Assembly: GCA_024663395.1 (NCBI GenBank)
Contig: JANFAH010000010.1
Location: 1,302,001 to 1,366,000 of the forward strand
Length of the DNA: 64,000 nt
Source: Pisolithus tinctorius
Taxonomy: Eukaryota; Basidiomycota; Agaricomycetes; Boletales; Pisolithaceae
Reading direction: 5' to 3'
Numbering within the stretch: position 1 is the stretch's first letter; every line of letters begins with the position of its first letter. Under the pieces are notes generated by a model, which had not been told where the DNA came from, ran no database searches, and saw only the letters and a program-made list of their open reading frames with translations. The position numbers and the translations under genes were made by a program. Below are positions 1-12,000 of the stretch, piece by piece.

Positions 1-1336
1 GCAAATGCTATATCTGATTTATCCCAGTCTACGGGGAAACCGCCTCTCATTTTGTCCCTGTGCGAATGGGGAAGGCTATGTGTGAGACATTTTGTGTTGG
101 AAGCCAACATTTGTGCCCTCGTGTACAGGAGCAGGTATGGCTGTGGGGGAAGAGATACAGTCAGAGCTGGCGGGTATGTTTTCATATACTAGCGGAGTGG
201 GACTGATCCTGATGACAAAATGCCCAGACTACCAACACTATTTGTGTGTTCAATGAATTTCTGTGCTTGCACGTATGCATGTATTGAGCATTTGCAGTGC
301 CTTACTGGGGATCTGTCACTAGGATCATTAATCAGTAGGGGGCCTCTCCACAATGTGGTCTTGGATTTGTTAATGGGATTTTACAGAAATTCTTTCTATT
401 CTTGGGCAAACGATTTCTACAGACATAATGACATGGACATGGTAAGCAGCAGCTTGTCTGTTGTGTGTCTGTGTGATAAAACTCACAAATTGATATTCCT
501 ATAGCTCGAAATGTAAGTGAAAAGCTGTGATGCTATCGCAAGCTGACTTCACTGCTCTTCAGTGGAAATGGAAATTTGACATATGAAGAATCCAAAACTC
601 ACTTCACTGCCTGGGCTCTGATGAAATCTTCGCTATTAATTGCCACCGATGTACGGGCTACATATCTCAGAACTGCATGTTCTGTCCATTGATTTCGACA
701 AGAACAGATAGAAACAGCCAGTAATCAGACAATAGAGATTCTCACGAGCTGTGAAATCATAGCCATTAACCAAGATCTAGTCGTCAGCACTGGTGGTACT
801 CCCTTCAGATGGGACATTAATGTAAGTATGGTGTTTTGTCCGATAAAGGTACTCACTTGTTGAAATTTTCTAGCCAGACTACATTAGCAACAATACACAT
901 CCTGCGCAGTATTGGAGTGGAGAGAGTCTGAATGGGACGGTGTCTATGTTGGCAAGTATCTCTTTTCGCTCTGAGAAATAACCTCCCATCTCATCATGTG
1001 AACCGACCACAGATCAATACATTGGATGAGCCAGCGACGATGTTTTTCAATCTGACCGAGTCTCTGTGGATTCGAGCAGGTATTCAGTATTCTGTTAGGG
1101 TAAGCTGGATATCTTGGATGAAGCTTTCCCCCTCACCGAATGATATACCCTTGTAAGATCTTTGGGCTCATTCCAACAATGGCACTGCTGTAAGGAACTT
1201 CACAGCATATGATGTCCCTCTACATGGTGTCATCGCATTACTGCTTCAGGATGCTGGGGATGAACCTGAGGGGCTGTAGCCACCCTGTGCGGTCACAGAG
1301 TGGTGTATAAGCCAGTCTGGCATAAGGATCAACTAG
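1..1336 (+). pseudogene. GH27 alpha-galactosidase, C-terminal two thirds (degraded)
   Basis: Secreted family 27 glycosidase that removes terminal alpha-galactose; truncated by the window edge. Spliced reading gives family motifs in order: a segment ending ILSLCEWG (about 25-80), a Trp-rich exon QVWLWGKRYSQSWR (about 126-170), [17 protein letters not shown] (about 602-655), EIIAINQD (about 757-780), HPAQYWSG (about 897-920), LDEPATMFFNLTES (about 1021-1065), and a C-terminal GTAVRNFTA...DAGDEPEG block. Introns are short with GT/AG ends. A Trp codon near the end reads TAG (1277-1279), before a second stop at 1334-1336. Compared with the reverse-complement copy at 40.5-41.8 kb, this copy has lost many CpG sites by C-to-T or G-to-A change. 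Family assignment is firm; the pseudogene call rests on the nonsense codon and broken exon junctions. Confidence 0.85.
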
Positions 1337-1489
1337 TGAATGGTGGGTGGAGCATCTATTGTATTGCCATTGTGCTGTATCTGGTGTTAGAAGACTAAAT
1401 TGCTATGTACTATTGAAGTGAAATGTGGCTGTATTTGATGATGAAGGTTGCATGATGGAGTGAAAACCCAGATTAATGGTGGACTGTGT

Positions 1490-1640
1490 GCACATACACT
1501 TCACATTCATCAACAAACCAGCCCTCCTGTAAGGTTGGTTGGGATTATCTCAAGCTCCCTTGCATGAAGTGTACTGAATGGTGTTTGCACTGTAAGACAT
1601 AGGGATAAAAAGATGTAAATTGACAAAAGTCTAATTTACA
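1490..1640 (+). repeat. Dispersed repeat family R1 (copy 1)
   Basis: A stretch with gtgtactg..atggt.tt.cac and tgtaagacatagggataaa recurs at 23,205-23,325, 40,190-40,330 (reverse) and 63,050-63,165. Function unknown. It contains no reading frame I can support. The interval 1,640-1,811 shows nothing else recognisable. Confidence 0.5.
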
Positions 1641-1811
1641 CTTATTTGATCTTATGTACCTTAAATTCTATTCCAAGCTCAATAAGTACATTTATTCCGA
1701 AAATTTTGCGGGTGGCTGTGCCTACAGCCAGTGCAAATGCGCTGACTAAGCAGAAGGTGTGTGTGCGAGAAAGTCAGGGTCAGGTGACTTGCAGGCTGCA
1801 CACAACCCTTG

Positions 1812-2638
1812 TGTCATGACCATGACACCAGCGTAAGCCCCTAACACCTACTCCGCCCTCCTCTGACATGTTCCTGCACTTCTCCACCCTCTTCTGACAT
1901 GTTCCTGCGCTTCTCTTCCCTCCTCTGACATGATCCCATGCTCCTCTGACCCTCCTGACACATCTCCACACCTCTCCAAGGTCCCCTGTCCATGTTCTGA
2001 CCAACTCCACTCAACTCTGCCCTAAGGTTGGTCACGTGGGCTGTCAGACTTGCAGCCCTGCATTCTAGATAGGGTTCTGCCCTTGTGTCAGTTTTCTCCA
2101 TTCTTCTACTCCTTTGGTATTTACCCTCTCTTCCTCATTGCAGTAGTTTCCTTGTCTCAGTTAAGGTCCCCGTCATCCCTACCCTCTATCCCTCATGTCA
2201 GAGGGACTACTAACCTGTTATACACTTATTGGTTTACATTCTGCACTGCACTGCCCTTGACCTATGTTGTGTATAAGGCCACATAGTATTCCAATGTAAT
2301 CAGTATGAATATCGAATAAAGTCCCCACCTTAGACTCCCTCTCAGTCCCCTCTGGAGTTTCGTCTCCACTCCCTCTGAGTCTGCTCCACCTCTGAAATAC
2401 AAGGGCTGAGCTTGCGCAAGGGGGCAGTGCACTAGCTGAACCCAATGCCCTCTCATCCAACCTCCAACTCCAACCTCAGCCTCCGAAACTTTCCTTCATA
2501 CCCCTCCACTCACTGTTTGTCGAATATCTCACCACCCAGTGGTCGGATTCACTTCGGACTTTGACCGCTGTACTCCGCAGCCCAACCTGCTCCAACTCCG
2601 CCCTAAGAAGGAGCCAGGGGTGTTGTCCGACTTTAACA
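1812..2638 (+). mobile_element. Solo LTR, family L1, with 5-bp target duplication
   Basis: An 827-bp block beginning TGTCATGACCATGACA and ending TTAACA, with TG...CA ends. It is flanked on both sides by CCTTG (1807-1811 and 2639-2643), a perfect 5-bp duplication. A TATA-like stretch (tgtataaggcc) lies near 2,270. A second copy (31,395-32,170) has the same ends. No internal retroelement sequence adjoins, so this is a solo LTR left by LTR-LTR recombination. Confidence 0.88.
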
Positions 2639-2643
2639 CCTTG

Positions 2644-3374
2644 CCCATTCGTCAGTACTTAATTTAAATCTACTGAAAGACACTGTACATATTCCATGTC
2701 ACTGTGCATGAAATAAATGGGTATTCTGCGAAGAGACCTGCCCAAATCTGCTAGATGAGTGGTGTTCAGGGGCAGGAAGCGGTCATGTGACCATGCCTTG
2801 TGCACGGCACATGTGCTTGGAGCTTGGCTGCATGCGTGCGAATGCATGCTCACAAAAAAATTGGCATGGGCTGCCCTCCTGCCTGGGAAAATTTGCTTAT
2901 CTGGCTGCAAATTTCCTAGTGCTAAGTCACTTAGCACACTTTACAATGGATTTTGCACTTTACAACCTGTTCCTGATGCAAATTTCCCACTTTTCATTAG
3001 CTAAGAGCATAGATAAACATGTGCAGGATGTGAACAGAGTTCCTCAGCACCCTCCCAAGCCATCCCACCTGAGCCATGACAGTGTGATGCCCAGCAGGGT
3101 CCACCCAAATGCTTGAGCCCCCTTCCCTGCCCCCCTGCCTGAGGGCAGCATTTCCTTTTAAGGAAGTTCCCATGGCATCACCACCTGCAAATTTTTTGTG
3201 CTAAGTCACATTATCCTAAGAGATGAAATAGTGCCACATAGTGTAGTCACACAGTCACAACACATGGGCAGCTTGCACACCAAAACACCAACACTTATAT
3301 AGACCCCAAGATGGGCCCACCTAAATAGCTCACAAAAACCCTCCCAAATAAAAGGTTCCACCATCTAGGTACTA
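2644..3374. other. No gene recognised
   Basis: CpG-poor AT/TG-rich DNA. Short open frames exist on both strands but none shows a family motif, and their overlaps suggest chance. A stretch near 2,890-2,940 (aaatttcctagtgctaagtc) is echoed near 3,190 (aaattttttgtgctaagtca), suggesting old transposon sequence. Confidence 0.5.
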
Positions 3375-3459
3375 TGTAGGCACACCACCATTTGCTCTTG
3401 TCTTTTGTGTTGGTTTTGGTTGGTTTTCACCACTGAACCACACTTTGACTCACACCAGG
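3375..3459 (+). repeat. 3' end fragment of LTR family L2
   Basis: About 85 bp ending ACTTTGACTCACA matches the 3' end of the 1.8-kb LTR family seen complete at 5,871-7,655 and 34,150-35,923, including the tttggttggttttcac stretch. Confidence 0.65.
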
Positions 3460-4312
3460 GATAGCTTAAGGCTTGTCCTTAGCTATGGAGTAGAATCAAG
3501 GGTAGTACAGAGTTGAGGGTAATACCTAGTTGATATTCTGACTAGAATAAGGCCATTCTGCATGGCAGGCACCTTGTTTACTGCACTTGCTCCCATATGC
3601 AAAGCAACAGACAGGAACATGCTGGACTGTCTGATGAAATCAAGCCCATTCACCCTGTAAATCTGAGGGCATCAGGCTCATGACATTGCACATGGCAGTA
3701 CTTCAGAGTTGCAGAGCAGTGGAGTACAGAGCTGAGACCCAAAATATGATAATTGTAGCTGACCAAAAAAATGTTACAAATTTCAGGGTGGAGTGACCTT
3801 GTACACAAGGTGACTGAGGAGCTATGAAGTATGTACAGGGGTTAAGTATGTGAGGCCAGTCCAGAGTAATGAACATGAAGCCAGACTTATTAATAAGCAA
3901 TTAGCAAGATGATTAGCAAGGGGTGGACAGCCACAGAGGCTGTGCCAAGACTAATAGTCAAAGTCCAGGTGACTGGCATAACTGGAGTTGGACAGGTTTT
4001 GTACAGTAAGCAAAGTTCAGATGGGAGGGCTAGACAAAATATAGTACAAACATCAGAAAACTGACTGGAGTTATGTCTGGGTCACACAGACATGGACCTG
4101 GGAGGACTGGGGTGGAGCAGTGCAAGGCCAAGAGGCCAGAGTGGACTGGAGATAGGGGTAAAACACTGGACTTGAGTTATTTAGGCTGGAGTTGGATTAT
4201 TCAGGGCCAGAGTTGTGTTTTCTAGGTTGGACTAGGACCAGACTTGACCAGAGATAGGGGCTAGGGGGTCCAGACTGGACCAGGCTTGAGTCCAAGAATC
4301 ATGGATATGACA
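3460..4312. other. Old LTR-like DNA, no gene
   Basis: CpG-poor sequence rich in gactgga/ccagtc words. 4,080-4,290 resembles the reverse of LTR family L3 (30,337-30,861), with repeated ggactgga..cctgag-type words, but no clean ends are visible. No supported reading frame. Confidence 0.4.
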
Positions 4313-4347
4313 TTGGTTTACACCACCTTTCCACACTTTGACTCACA
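4313..4347 (+). repeat. L2 LTR 3' end inside Gypsy integrase
   Basis: The last 35 bp of the L2 family (ccacactttgactcaca) abut the Gypsy integrase reading frame, interrupting it after the zinc-binding region. The rest of that LTR is not recognisable to the left. Confidence 0.55.
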
Positions 4348-5870
4348 CCATAAGGCCAGTGGCAGGGGACCTTGTCCCAGGCACAGGCAGTGCAAGACTG
4401 GACATAGTCTTTGACAAATGTCCTGAGGCCAGGCCAGGTGTACTCATGCCAGATGAGTTCTAGTGTTTGATTTTGGCTGAAGTGGCCAGGCAGGGGATGG
4501 TCATGCTTGAGATGCAAGACCCTAAGGTGGAGGGCATTAAGGCCAGCATGTAGATCCTTCCATCGATCCAAAGGAAACTGGTGTCATCAACAGACTACCA
4601 GGAATCAGACATGTTGGACAGGTGGAGTTGTAAGACCAGATCATCCAGCAGTGCAGTTAGGATACTGTTATGTAGCTTTTTGATGTCCATTAAGGCAACT
4701 GCTGATAAGACTGGGTACTCAAGGTATGTTGCATGGATGGAGAGTGCCAGCTGCTCCTGGGTGAAGACCAGTCTCAGGTTCAGTGGGTTCACTCAGGCAT
4801 AGCCACTATCCCCCTCTTTGGGGTAGGTATCCCATCATCCAGTTAGGGTATTGGGCTTAGCCCCAAGCCTACTGGACCTGAACCAGATGATCATGTTGAA
4901 TTGCAAGAGGAACTTGGACCAGTGAGCTTGGCAGCAGGTGAGTACCTTAGAGGTGGAACAGTACTCTAGGTTCTTGTGGTTGGTGACAACATCAACCAGT
5001 GAGGCCAAGCCTTCAAGGTAATGATGCCAGGTCCAGAATGCTTCAATGATGGAGAGCAATTCCTTATTGTGGGTGTCATAATTCAACTCTGGGGTGGTCA
5101 GGGTCCAGGAATAGAAAGTGACTGGGTGGATCTGGCTATCATCACAGGTAGTGGATAGGATACCAGTGATGGTGTAATTGGATGCATTAATCTCAGTGGT
5201 GATGGGGACCCCCAGAATGAGGTGAGTTAAGACTGGCACTGTGGTGAAGGCAGCTTTGACATTATTCAACAACTGGCAGCACTCCTCAGAGGAATTCCAA
5301 GGGGCACCTTTGCAAGTAAGCTGGGCCAATGGTATGATGATGTCCAAGTAGTTAAAAATGAACTGGTGGTAGAAATTAGTGAAGCTGAGGAATGACTGTA
5401 TGTCCTTAACCTTGTGAGGCTTGAACCAGTTGTGAATAGTTTGGATTTTTTCCTTCAACATCATGAGGCCAGTAGGGGAGAGATGGAAACTCAGGCATGT
5501 ACCCCACTGAGTCCAAATGGAACTCACATTTCTCTGGCTTTATATATAGGCCATGAAGCAAAAGCCAACAGAGTACTTCCTGGACATGCTGCTTATGAGA
5601 CACCTTGTCTCTTGAGTAGATTAGAATGTCATGAAGGTAGATGACTATGCACTCAGTGAAGATGGTGCTGACAAGGTGTTGGAAAGTTGCTGGGGCATTG
5701 GTGAGGCTGAAAGGCATCACTAATCACTCATAGGATCCATAGCATGTCCTGAACATGATTTTCCATTCATCACCTGGGGTAATCCAGATGAGATGGTAGG
5801 CATGCCAGAGATCAATTTCAGTGTAGATCTTAGCCTTGCTTGGTGAATCTAGGAGGTTGGAGATGAGTGG
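4348..5870 (-). pseudogene. Ty3/Gypsy pol remnant A: RT C-part, RNase H, integrase zinc finger
   Basis: Reads on the minus strand. 5,870-5,725 encodes the RT segment around KIYTEIDLWHAYHL and GDEWK. 5,720-5,406 encodes MPFSLTNAPATFQHL and the catalytic loop as YLHDILIYS, where family members have YLDD, so a catalytic Asp is replaced by His. 5,527-4,835 covers the thumb and RNase H-like region (TFYSWTLTTPELNYDTHNKELL, broken by point changes). 4,571-4,350 encodes the integrase HHCC zinc-binding region (GHFSQ...CTAC). Frames shift at least once between RT and RNase H. The integrase core is absent, cut by the L2 fragment. It is the downstream part of the element split by the LTR at 5,871-7,655. 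Confidence 0.9.
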
Positions 5871-7655
5871 TGTGAGTCAAAGTGAGGAAAGCTGGTGTGA
5901 ACCAACCAAAACCAACACCAAAGACAAATAATGAGCAAGTGGTGGTTTGTCTTTGTGGAACCTGGAGGGCAGAACAATCTGAACCAGGTGTTTTTCAATG
6001 GGAAGTGTTCCTAGCACAAGTGGTCAACAAGTTATGTATGAGTGGATAAATGAATGATGACTGCAAGAGGGATGCTGACTAGAGTGAAGATCTTCAATGG
6101 ACAGTACTCCTGGCAGATGTTGACATTGACTTGTGCAGGATTGGGAGGATGACTAAGTGAAAGTTGCTGACTAAATGTGCAGAATTCTTCAGATAATGAA
6201 TGAAGGTAGATAGACCCTTAATGGAGCCTCAACTGTCAATGACAAGTTACTTCTGAGAGAGCTGCTTCTGACCTCTGGATTCTGACTTCCTTCTTGATTG
6301 TTTTGTAGCTAAGTATAGGAGTGTTTATATACTGTAGGGGGAGCACAGCCCATGGCAAACAAGGGACAAATGCTTGATAAGTAATGAGTAAGGAATGTAA
6401 GCAGTGGCTAATTGATGATGAGTAAGTGAGAAACAAAAGTAAGCAAACAAAGAAGATTGGTAAGTATTGGCAACTAATGAGTCAAGGACAGTCAAAATAT
6501 TGAAGCATGAGTCAAAGAACATCTCAAACTGAGTAAGTGTACTGGTATCACATTAGCAGGTGGCAATGCATGTCAAATCTTGGTGGAGATATCACTGGAT
6601 CAAAGATGGGATGACAGATGGGCAGTGTTTCCAGATGGGGAAGTATTAAATCCAGAAATGGATCTCATGAGTCAGGTGTCAGAGGGCTTGGGCATTGGGG
6701 ATCTCTGGGGTAACAGGAACATAGGTGATCACATCTCCCACCCATTTGTCCTCTCAGCAAAGTTAGTAAAATACTTCATGAACAAGGCTCTGATGGAGGA
6801 GAGGAAGAAGGGGAAATGTCTTCTGCTGGATCTTGCAACAAAAGGGCAAGATGCATGTCATATTCATCATGGGTGTGATAAGGGAGGGCAGAGAACAGCA
6901 GGGTATACTGTAGCTGTTGCAATCTGGGGAGAATGGTGGATGAGATTGGAATAAAGATGTCATGGGGAGCAGGGAGGAATCACCCATATGCTTCATCAAG
7001 TAGAGAGACCAAAACAACCACATAAGACCTTTCTAACTGAGTGACAGGCCTGAGGCAACCAAAGAATGTCCTTCAGGATGTCATACTGACAAGGAGAACA
7101 TGCTGATCAAGTTGCATGGGCTGAGATGGGGCTGAAGATGACAGAATGTACCAGGAAACTTCAGGATGGAAGCTGGTAGGAATGCTGGCAGATATATGTA
7201 ACCACTCTCTCTGGAAAAGGAGGCAAGCAAGTTGATCAATATGGAGGTGGCCATATCTGATGGACTTTGAAAAATGAGTGTCTAATAGATGGAGTGCTGT
7301 AGAAATGTGAAGGGTGCAAGGATCCTTTCCAAACTTGGAAGGCAGGATTGCATGGCTGGGCACTACAAGCAAGTGTAGGAATGGATTTGGTATCTTTGGA
7401 AATGGTGGAGATATGATGAAAACTGGAATGCCATATGTGGGCACTAAGAATTTTTGATGGGCACTTAACTCACTTGCTCATTTCTCTCTAGCACTGATCA
7501 CCTGTTCTTGTGTGAAGGATGACTTCTAATGTCCAGCATCCTTCTATGCATGAGGGCTCTAGTCTTTCATCTCCATTCATGGTACCATGCACAACTTGTT
7601 AACAAGTTAGGCAGAGCAGCTGTAACCATGTCCACCACACCTTTGGTGTGTGACA
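5871..7655 (-). mobile_element. Full-length L2 LTR (solo) inserted in Gypsy A RT
   Basis: A 1,785-bp block whose minus strand begins TGTCACACACC and ends CTTTGACTCACA. It interrupts the Gypsy A reverse transcriptase between KDCYPLPL (7,656 side) and LISNLLDSPSKA (5,870 side); removing it restores the reading frame order. Flanks share GTGG (5,867-5,870 and 7,656-7,659), a 4-bp target duplication. A TATA-like tract lies near 6,330-6,345 (tatatactgtaggg on the plus strand). The same unit sits in the opposite orientation at 34,150-35,923. Open frames inside it (for example 6,763-7,023) are partly alike between copies but match no protein family I know. Confidence 0.85.
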
Positions 7656-7930
7656 GTGGGAGTGGATAGCAGTCTTTCCTAGTGATCTTGTTTAAGCCCT
7701 GTAAGTCTACACAAAGCCAGAGGGAGCCATCCTTCTTCTTAATGAAGAGGACTGGTGCAGCATAGGGAGAGGAGGCAGGACAGATGAAACCATAGTGAGG
7801 TTCTCATCAATGAAAGTCTGGAGACAGCAAAAAGATGATGTCAAGGGGCAGGGTAGTTCCTTCTTCAAGCTCGATCTTCAGATCATATTCCTTGTGAAGC
7901 AGCAGTGCAGAGGCCTTGGCTTTACTGAAC
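7656..7930 (-). pseudogene. Ty3/Gypsy pol remnant A: RT N-terminal part
   Basis: The minus strand encodes HKEYDLKIELEEG, then [20 protein letters not shown] and [20 protein letters not shown], the fingers region of a Gypsy reverse transcriptase, with two in-frame stops near 7,810-7,820. It joins logically to 5,870 across the inserted L2 LTR. At about 7,930 it meets a different Gypsy lineage (remnant B) in the same orientation. Confidence 0.88.
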
Positions 7931-7934
7931 AAGG

Positions 7935-9019
7935 AGTACACCCCCAGTCACATACTTGGAGGCATTGGTGGTAATAGCAAACAGTTTAGAGGGGTTGGGC
8001 ATTTGTAGGGTAGGTTGTGCCATATGGATCCTCTTTAGGAGTTCAAAGGTTTTTTGGCATTTTGGCAACCAGTTCCAATCAGAGGTCTTCTTCATTAAGT
8101 AAATAAGGGGTCACACAATGTTAGAATAGTAAGGGATGAATCTTCAATAGTAGTTTGCAAATCCTAGAAAGGACCAAACATACTTTAACTTCTTTGGGAC
8201 AGGCCATTCAGCAATGCCTTTGACCTTGACTGGGTCCATGGTGGCAGTGTTTTCCTTGATAATCATTCTGAGATACATATTCAACCTTGGTGAGACCAAA
8301 GTGTCACTTTTCCAGTTTGAGAGGAAGGGGATGCTCTCTCATGCATTCCAGGACACAACAAGTTCTTTGTCCATGATGTTTTGTGTCAGTAGAGAAGATG
8401 AAATCATCCATGTAGATGACCAACCATCCTTCAGCAATCATGTCCCAAAAGGAGTCATTCATGAACCATTGGGATGTGGTTGGGTTGGGGAATTGCACAG
8501 TCCAAGAACATGGTGGTTGGTTCAAAGAGGCCATTGTGGGTGATAAAGGCTGTTCTCCACTGGTCTCCAACTTTAACATGGATGTTATTGTGGCCTGATC
8601 ATACCCCCATTTTTGTAAAGATGGATGCTCCTTTCAGTTTATTGAGCAGGTCCAAGATTGGAGGAAGGGGATAGGCATCCTTCACCATGTTCTTGTTAAG
8701 GTACCTGTAGTCCTGACACAGCCTGAGAGAACCATCCATCTTTCTGATGAAGAAAAAGGGGGCAGCTTGAGGGGATTTTGAAGGACAGATCTTTCCTTCT
8801 TGCAAGTTCTCCTCCATTATTTTCAGAGGGAGGGAGTGGATAAGCTTTGGCCACCTTTGGGACAAAGTCCTCAGCAAGGTTAATGGCACAGTCATAAAGT
8901 GGGGGAAGAGTTCCATCTGAGGGTTTCTCAAAGACAGAAGCAAAGTCTTGATATTCAGGAGGAAGGACTGCTTGGGGTTTCTTCTTCTCTTCTGCTTGTG
9001 CTAGTTTGGTGGCAGTCAT
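7935..9019 (-). pseudogene. Ty3/Gypsy pol remnant B: reverse transcriptase
   Basis: A second, distinct Gypsy lineage. Minus-strand reading: a protease-RT linker ([20 protein letters not shown]), then [30 protein letters not shown], a gap, FMNDSFWDMIAEGW with the catalytic motif VIYMDDFIF intact (8,304-8,579), then [10 protein letters not shown]...SFLGFANYY and the start of RNase H (FAITTNASKYVTGG, ending near 7,935). Frames change at about 8,600 and 8,300 and stops occur, so it is dead. It is cut off where remnant A begins. Confidence 0.9.
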
Positions 9020-9039
9020 GATTTTTTGACATAGCAGTC

Positions 9040-12000
9040 ATTGCACATTGATATTTTGGGATTCAAAGGTTAATACCACTGGCCATCTTTGTGAGAAATG
9101 TGACATTGTGGTGGCAGTTTGGGTGTATATGTGACTTTGGGGACTGTTGTATAAATTACCAGATTCCAGGAACCTATATGGGGTTATACACAGGCACCAC
9201 AAACTCCCAACTTCTGATGACAGGAATTCAGGTCTCAAATTTGAAGGTTGCATGGGACTATATGAGAGGACATGAATGTACACAATAACAAGCAGCAGAT
9301 TGCAAATTTGACAGGTTCCTCCATGGCAATAGGGGATTTCAAAAAAGACTCTGGTAGGCATTGATATGCTGTAAATCAAATGTTCATACCAGTTAGCAGA
9401 TCGAAACCAAGGGACTTACCAAGAATGGAGAAGTGGACAGGAGCTGGAATTATCTTGTTTCAATTCAGGAATGTCTTTGCTGTGGACAGTTCAAATAGGA
9501 CATCCATCATTGTAGTAAAAAACAAGCCTTACACATCTGGTTTGCCTGTGCTATACCCACAAGTGTGGGACATAAATCATCCACATTTTCACCATGCTGC
9601 TGGAAGGCTTCTGCAATGCATGCAATAACAGTACTTTGAACACCTGATTTCTGATATTTTCTGACAATCACTGTCAGATCCTGCTGCAAATCCATCCTGT
9701 TAGTACCCCCATCCTTGACCTGCAACTGGAAAAATAAGAATTCAAAGACAATTACACAACCTGTAATCATGAGCTTCAGAATCAAGCAACATCAAAGAGA
9801 TAATTTACCAATGCCATGTTCTGCAAGTGCTTGCAGGGGACACTGTTGGGATGTGGACAATGTACAGATGGAGATAGAAGTGCTGCTATGTTTGATGGGT
9901 TGCTATGACCAATCAATTCAACACATCATAGGCAGCTAGGGGAGAAAAGGAATTGAAACACACCACCTGACAAGATATCAAGGGTAAAATAGGAACCAAT
10001 GTTGAAGAACAAAAAAGAGTGACAAACCAACTGTAAAACATGTGGGAAATGGATGAACATGGGATGTGGAACAAAACCATACATTCTAGTAACAGGTTAA
10101 AAATTGACAGGATTTTAGAGGAATTACAACAACTGACATGCTTAGAGAAATCCAACAGAACAAATAAGGAATGTGGCAGACTGCATGGGAAGATTGCACC
10201 TACATCCTAACACAGAATCTGAGCAATATTGTAGAACTATATGCAGCGATCAAACTCACCAGCTGTTTCATGAGAAGACCTTGTGAAAAGAATGCTGAAC
10301 AGGCAATGTCAACAACACTCACTCTCTAAAGCCCAGAGGCCAAAAGTGAAATAATAATGAGGTGAGTATATTTGCTTCCAGCAGATGCCACCACAATGTC
10401 ACCCACATCCTATGAATGAAAATGCAACAGGGTGGGAGAGAAAATGACATTCAGCAACCATCCATGGCCACCATGGTCCAATCCACTCACAATCTATGTA
10501 GGCAAGTCAAGCAAAGCAGTGATGAATATAATCAGTATGCATCCACCACCATCTCTAATGACTCCACTCACATTCTATGAGCCCCAGTCCAACAGGGTGG
10601 GAGTGAACATATCAGCATGAATACACCACCATTGCCCATGACTACACTCACTCTCTATGAGCCCCAGTCCAACAGGTTGGGAGTGAACATATCAGCATGC
10701 ATCCACCACCATCTGCCATGACTACACTCACTCTCTATGAACCCCAGTCCAACAGGGTGGGAGTGAACATGTCAGCCTGCATCCACCATCATCTGCCATG
10801 ACTCCACTCACCTCCTATGAATCCCAGTCCAACAGAGTGGGAGTGAACATGTCAGCATGCATCCACCACCATCTCCCATGCCTCCACTCACCCCCTATGA
10901 ACCCCAGTCCAACAGGGTTGGAGTGAACATGTCAGCATGCATCCACAATCTGCCATGACTCATGGCTCCACTGACTCGCTATGAACCCCAGTCCAACAGT
11001 GTAGAAGTGAACATGTCAGCATGCATCCACCACCATCTCCCACAGCTCCACTCACTCTCTATGAACCCCAGTCCAACAGGGTGGGAGATAACATGTCAGC
11101 ATGCATCCACCAGCATCTGCCATGACTCATGACTCCACTCACATACTATGAACCCCAGTCCAACATTGTGGGAGTGAACATGTCAGCATGCATCTACCAC
11201 CATATCCCACACCTCCACTCACAATCTATGAACCCCAATCCAACAGGGTGGGAGTGAACATGTCAGCATGCATCCACCACCATCTGCCATGACTCCACTC
11301 ACTCTCTATGAACCCCAGTCCGACAGGGTGAGAGTGACCATGTCAGCATGAATTGCCTGCCATCTGCCATGACTCTGCTCACCTCCTATGAACCCCAGTC
11401 CAACAGGGTGGGAGTGAACATGTCAGCATGCATCCACCACCATATCCCATGCCTCCACTCACTCTCTATGAACCCCAGTCCAACAGGATGGGAGGAAACA
11501 TGTCAGCATGCATCCACCACCATCTGCCATGACTCCACTCACTCCCTATGAACCCCAGTCCAACACAGTGGCAGTGAACATGTCAGCATGCATCCACCAT
11601 CATCTCCCATGTCTCCACTCACAGCCTGTGAACCCCAGTCCAACAGGGTGGGATTGAACATGTCCATGTCAGCATGCATCCACCACTATATGCCATGACT
11701 CCACTCACTCCCTATGAACCCCAGTGCAACAGGGTGGGAGTGAACATGTCAGCATGCATCCATCACCATCTCCCATGACTCCACTCACAATCTATGAACA
11801 ACAGTCCAACAGGATGGGTGTGAATATGTCAGCATGCATCCACCACCATAATCCATGCCTTCACTCACACTCTATGAACCCCAGTGTAATAGGGTGAGAG
11901 TGAACATGTCAACATGCATCCACCACCATATCCCATGCATCCACTCACAATCTATGAATCCCAGTCCAACAGAATGGGAGGAAACATGTCAGCATGCATC

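Larger units (their letters stand above)
1..1690. repeat. Segmental duplication, inverted copy of 40,130-41,830
   Basis: The GH27 3' half and about 350 bp of 3' flank match the reverse complement of 40,130-41,830, including non-coding flank ending near aattctattccaagctc. The copies differ mostly at CpG sites, this one being CpG-poor. The match runs off the left edge. Confidence 0.85.

Noticed and set aside
1780..2460. Overlapping open frames on both strands in 1.8-2.5 kb
   Set aside because: They lie within a defined solo LTR and change with the CpG-decay pattern.
6580..7444. Open frames of about 120 codons within the L2 LTR
   Set aside because: They sit inside a solo LTR; similarity between the two LTR copies is nucleotide-level and no protein family is evident.
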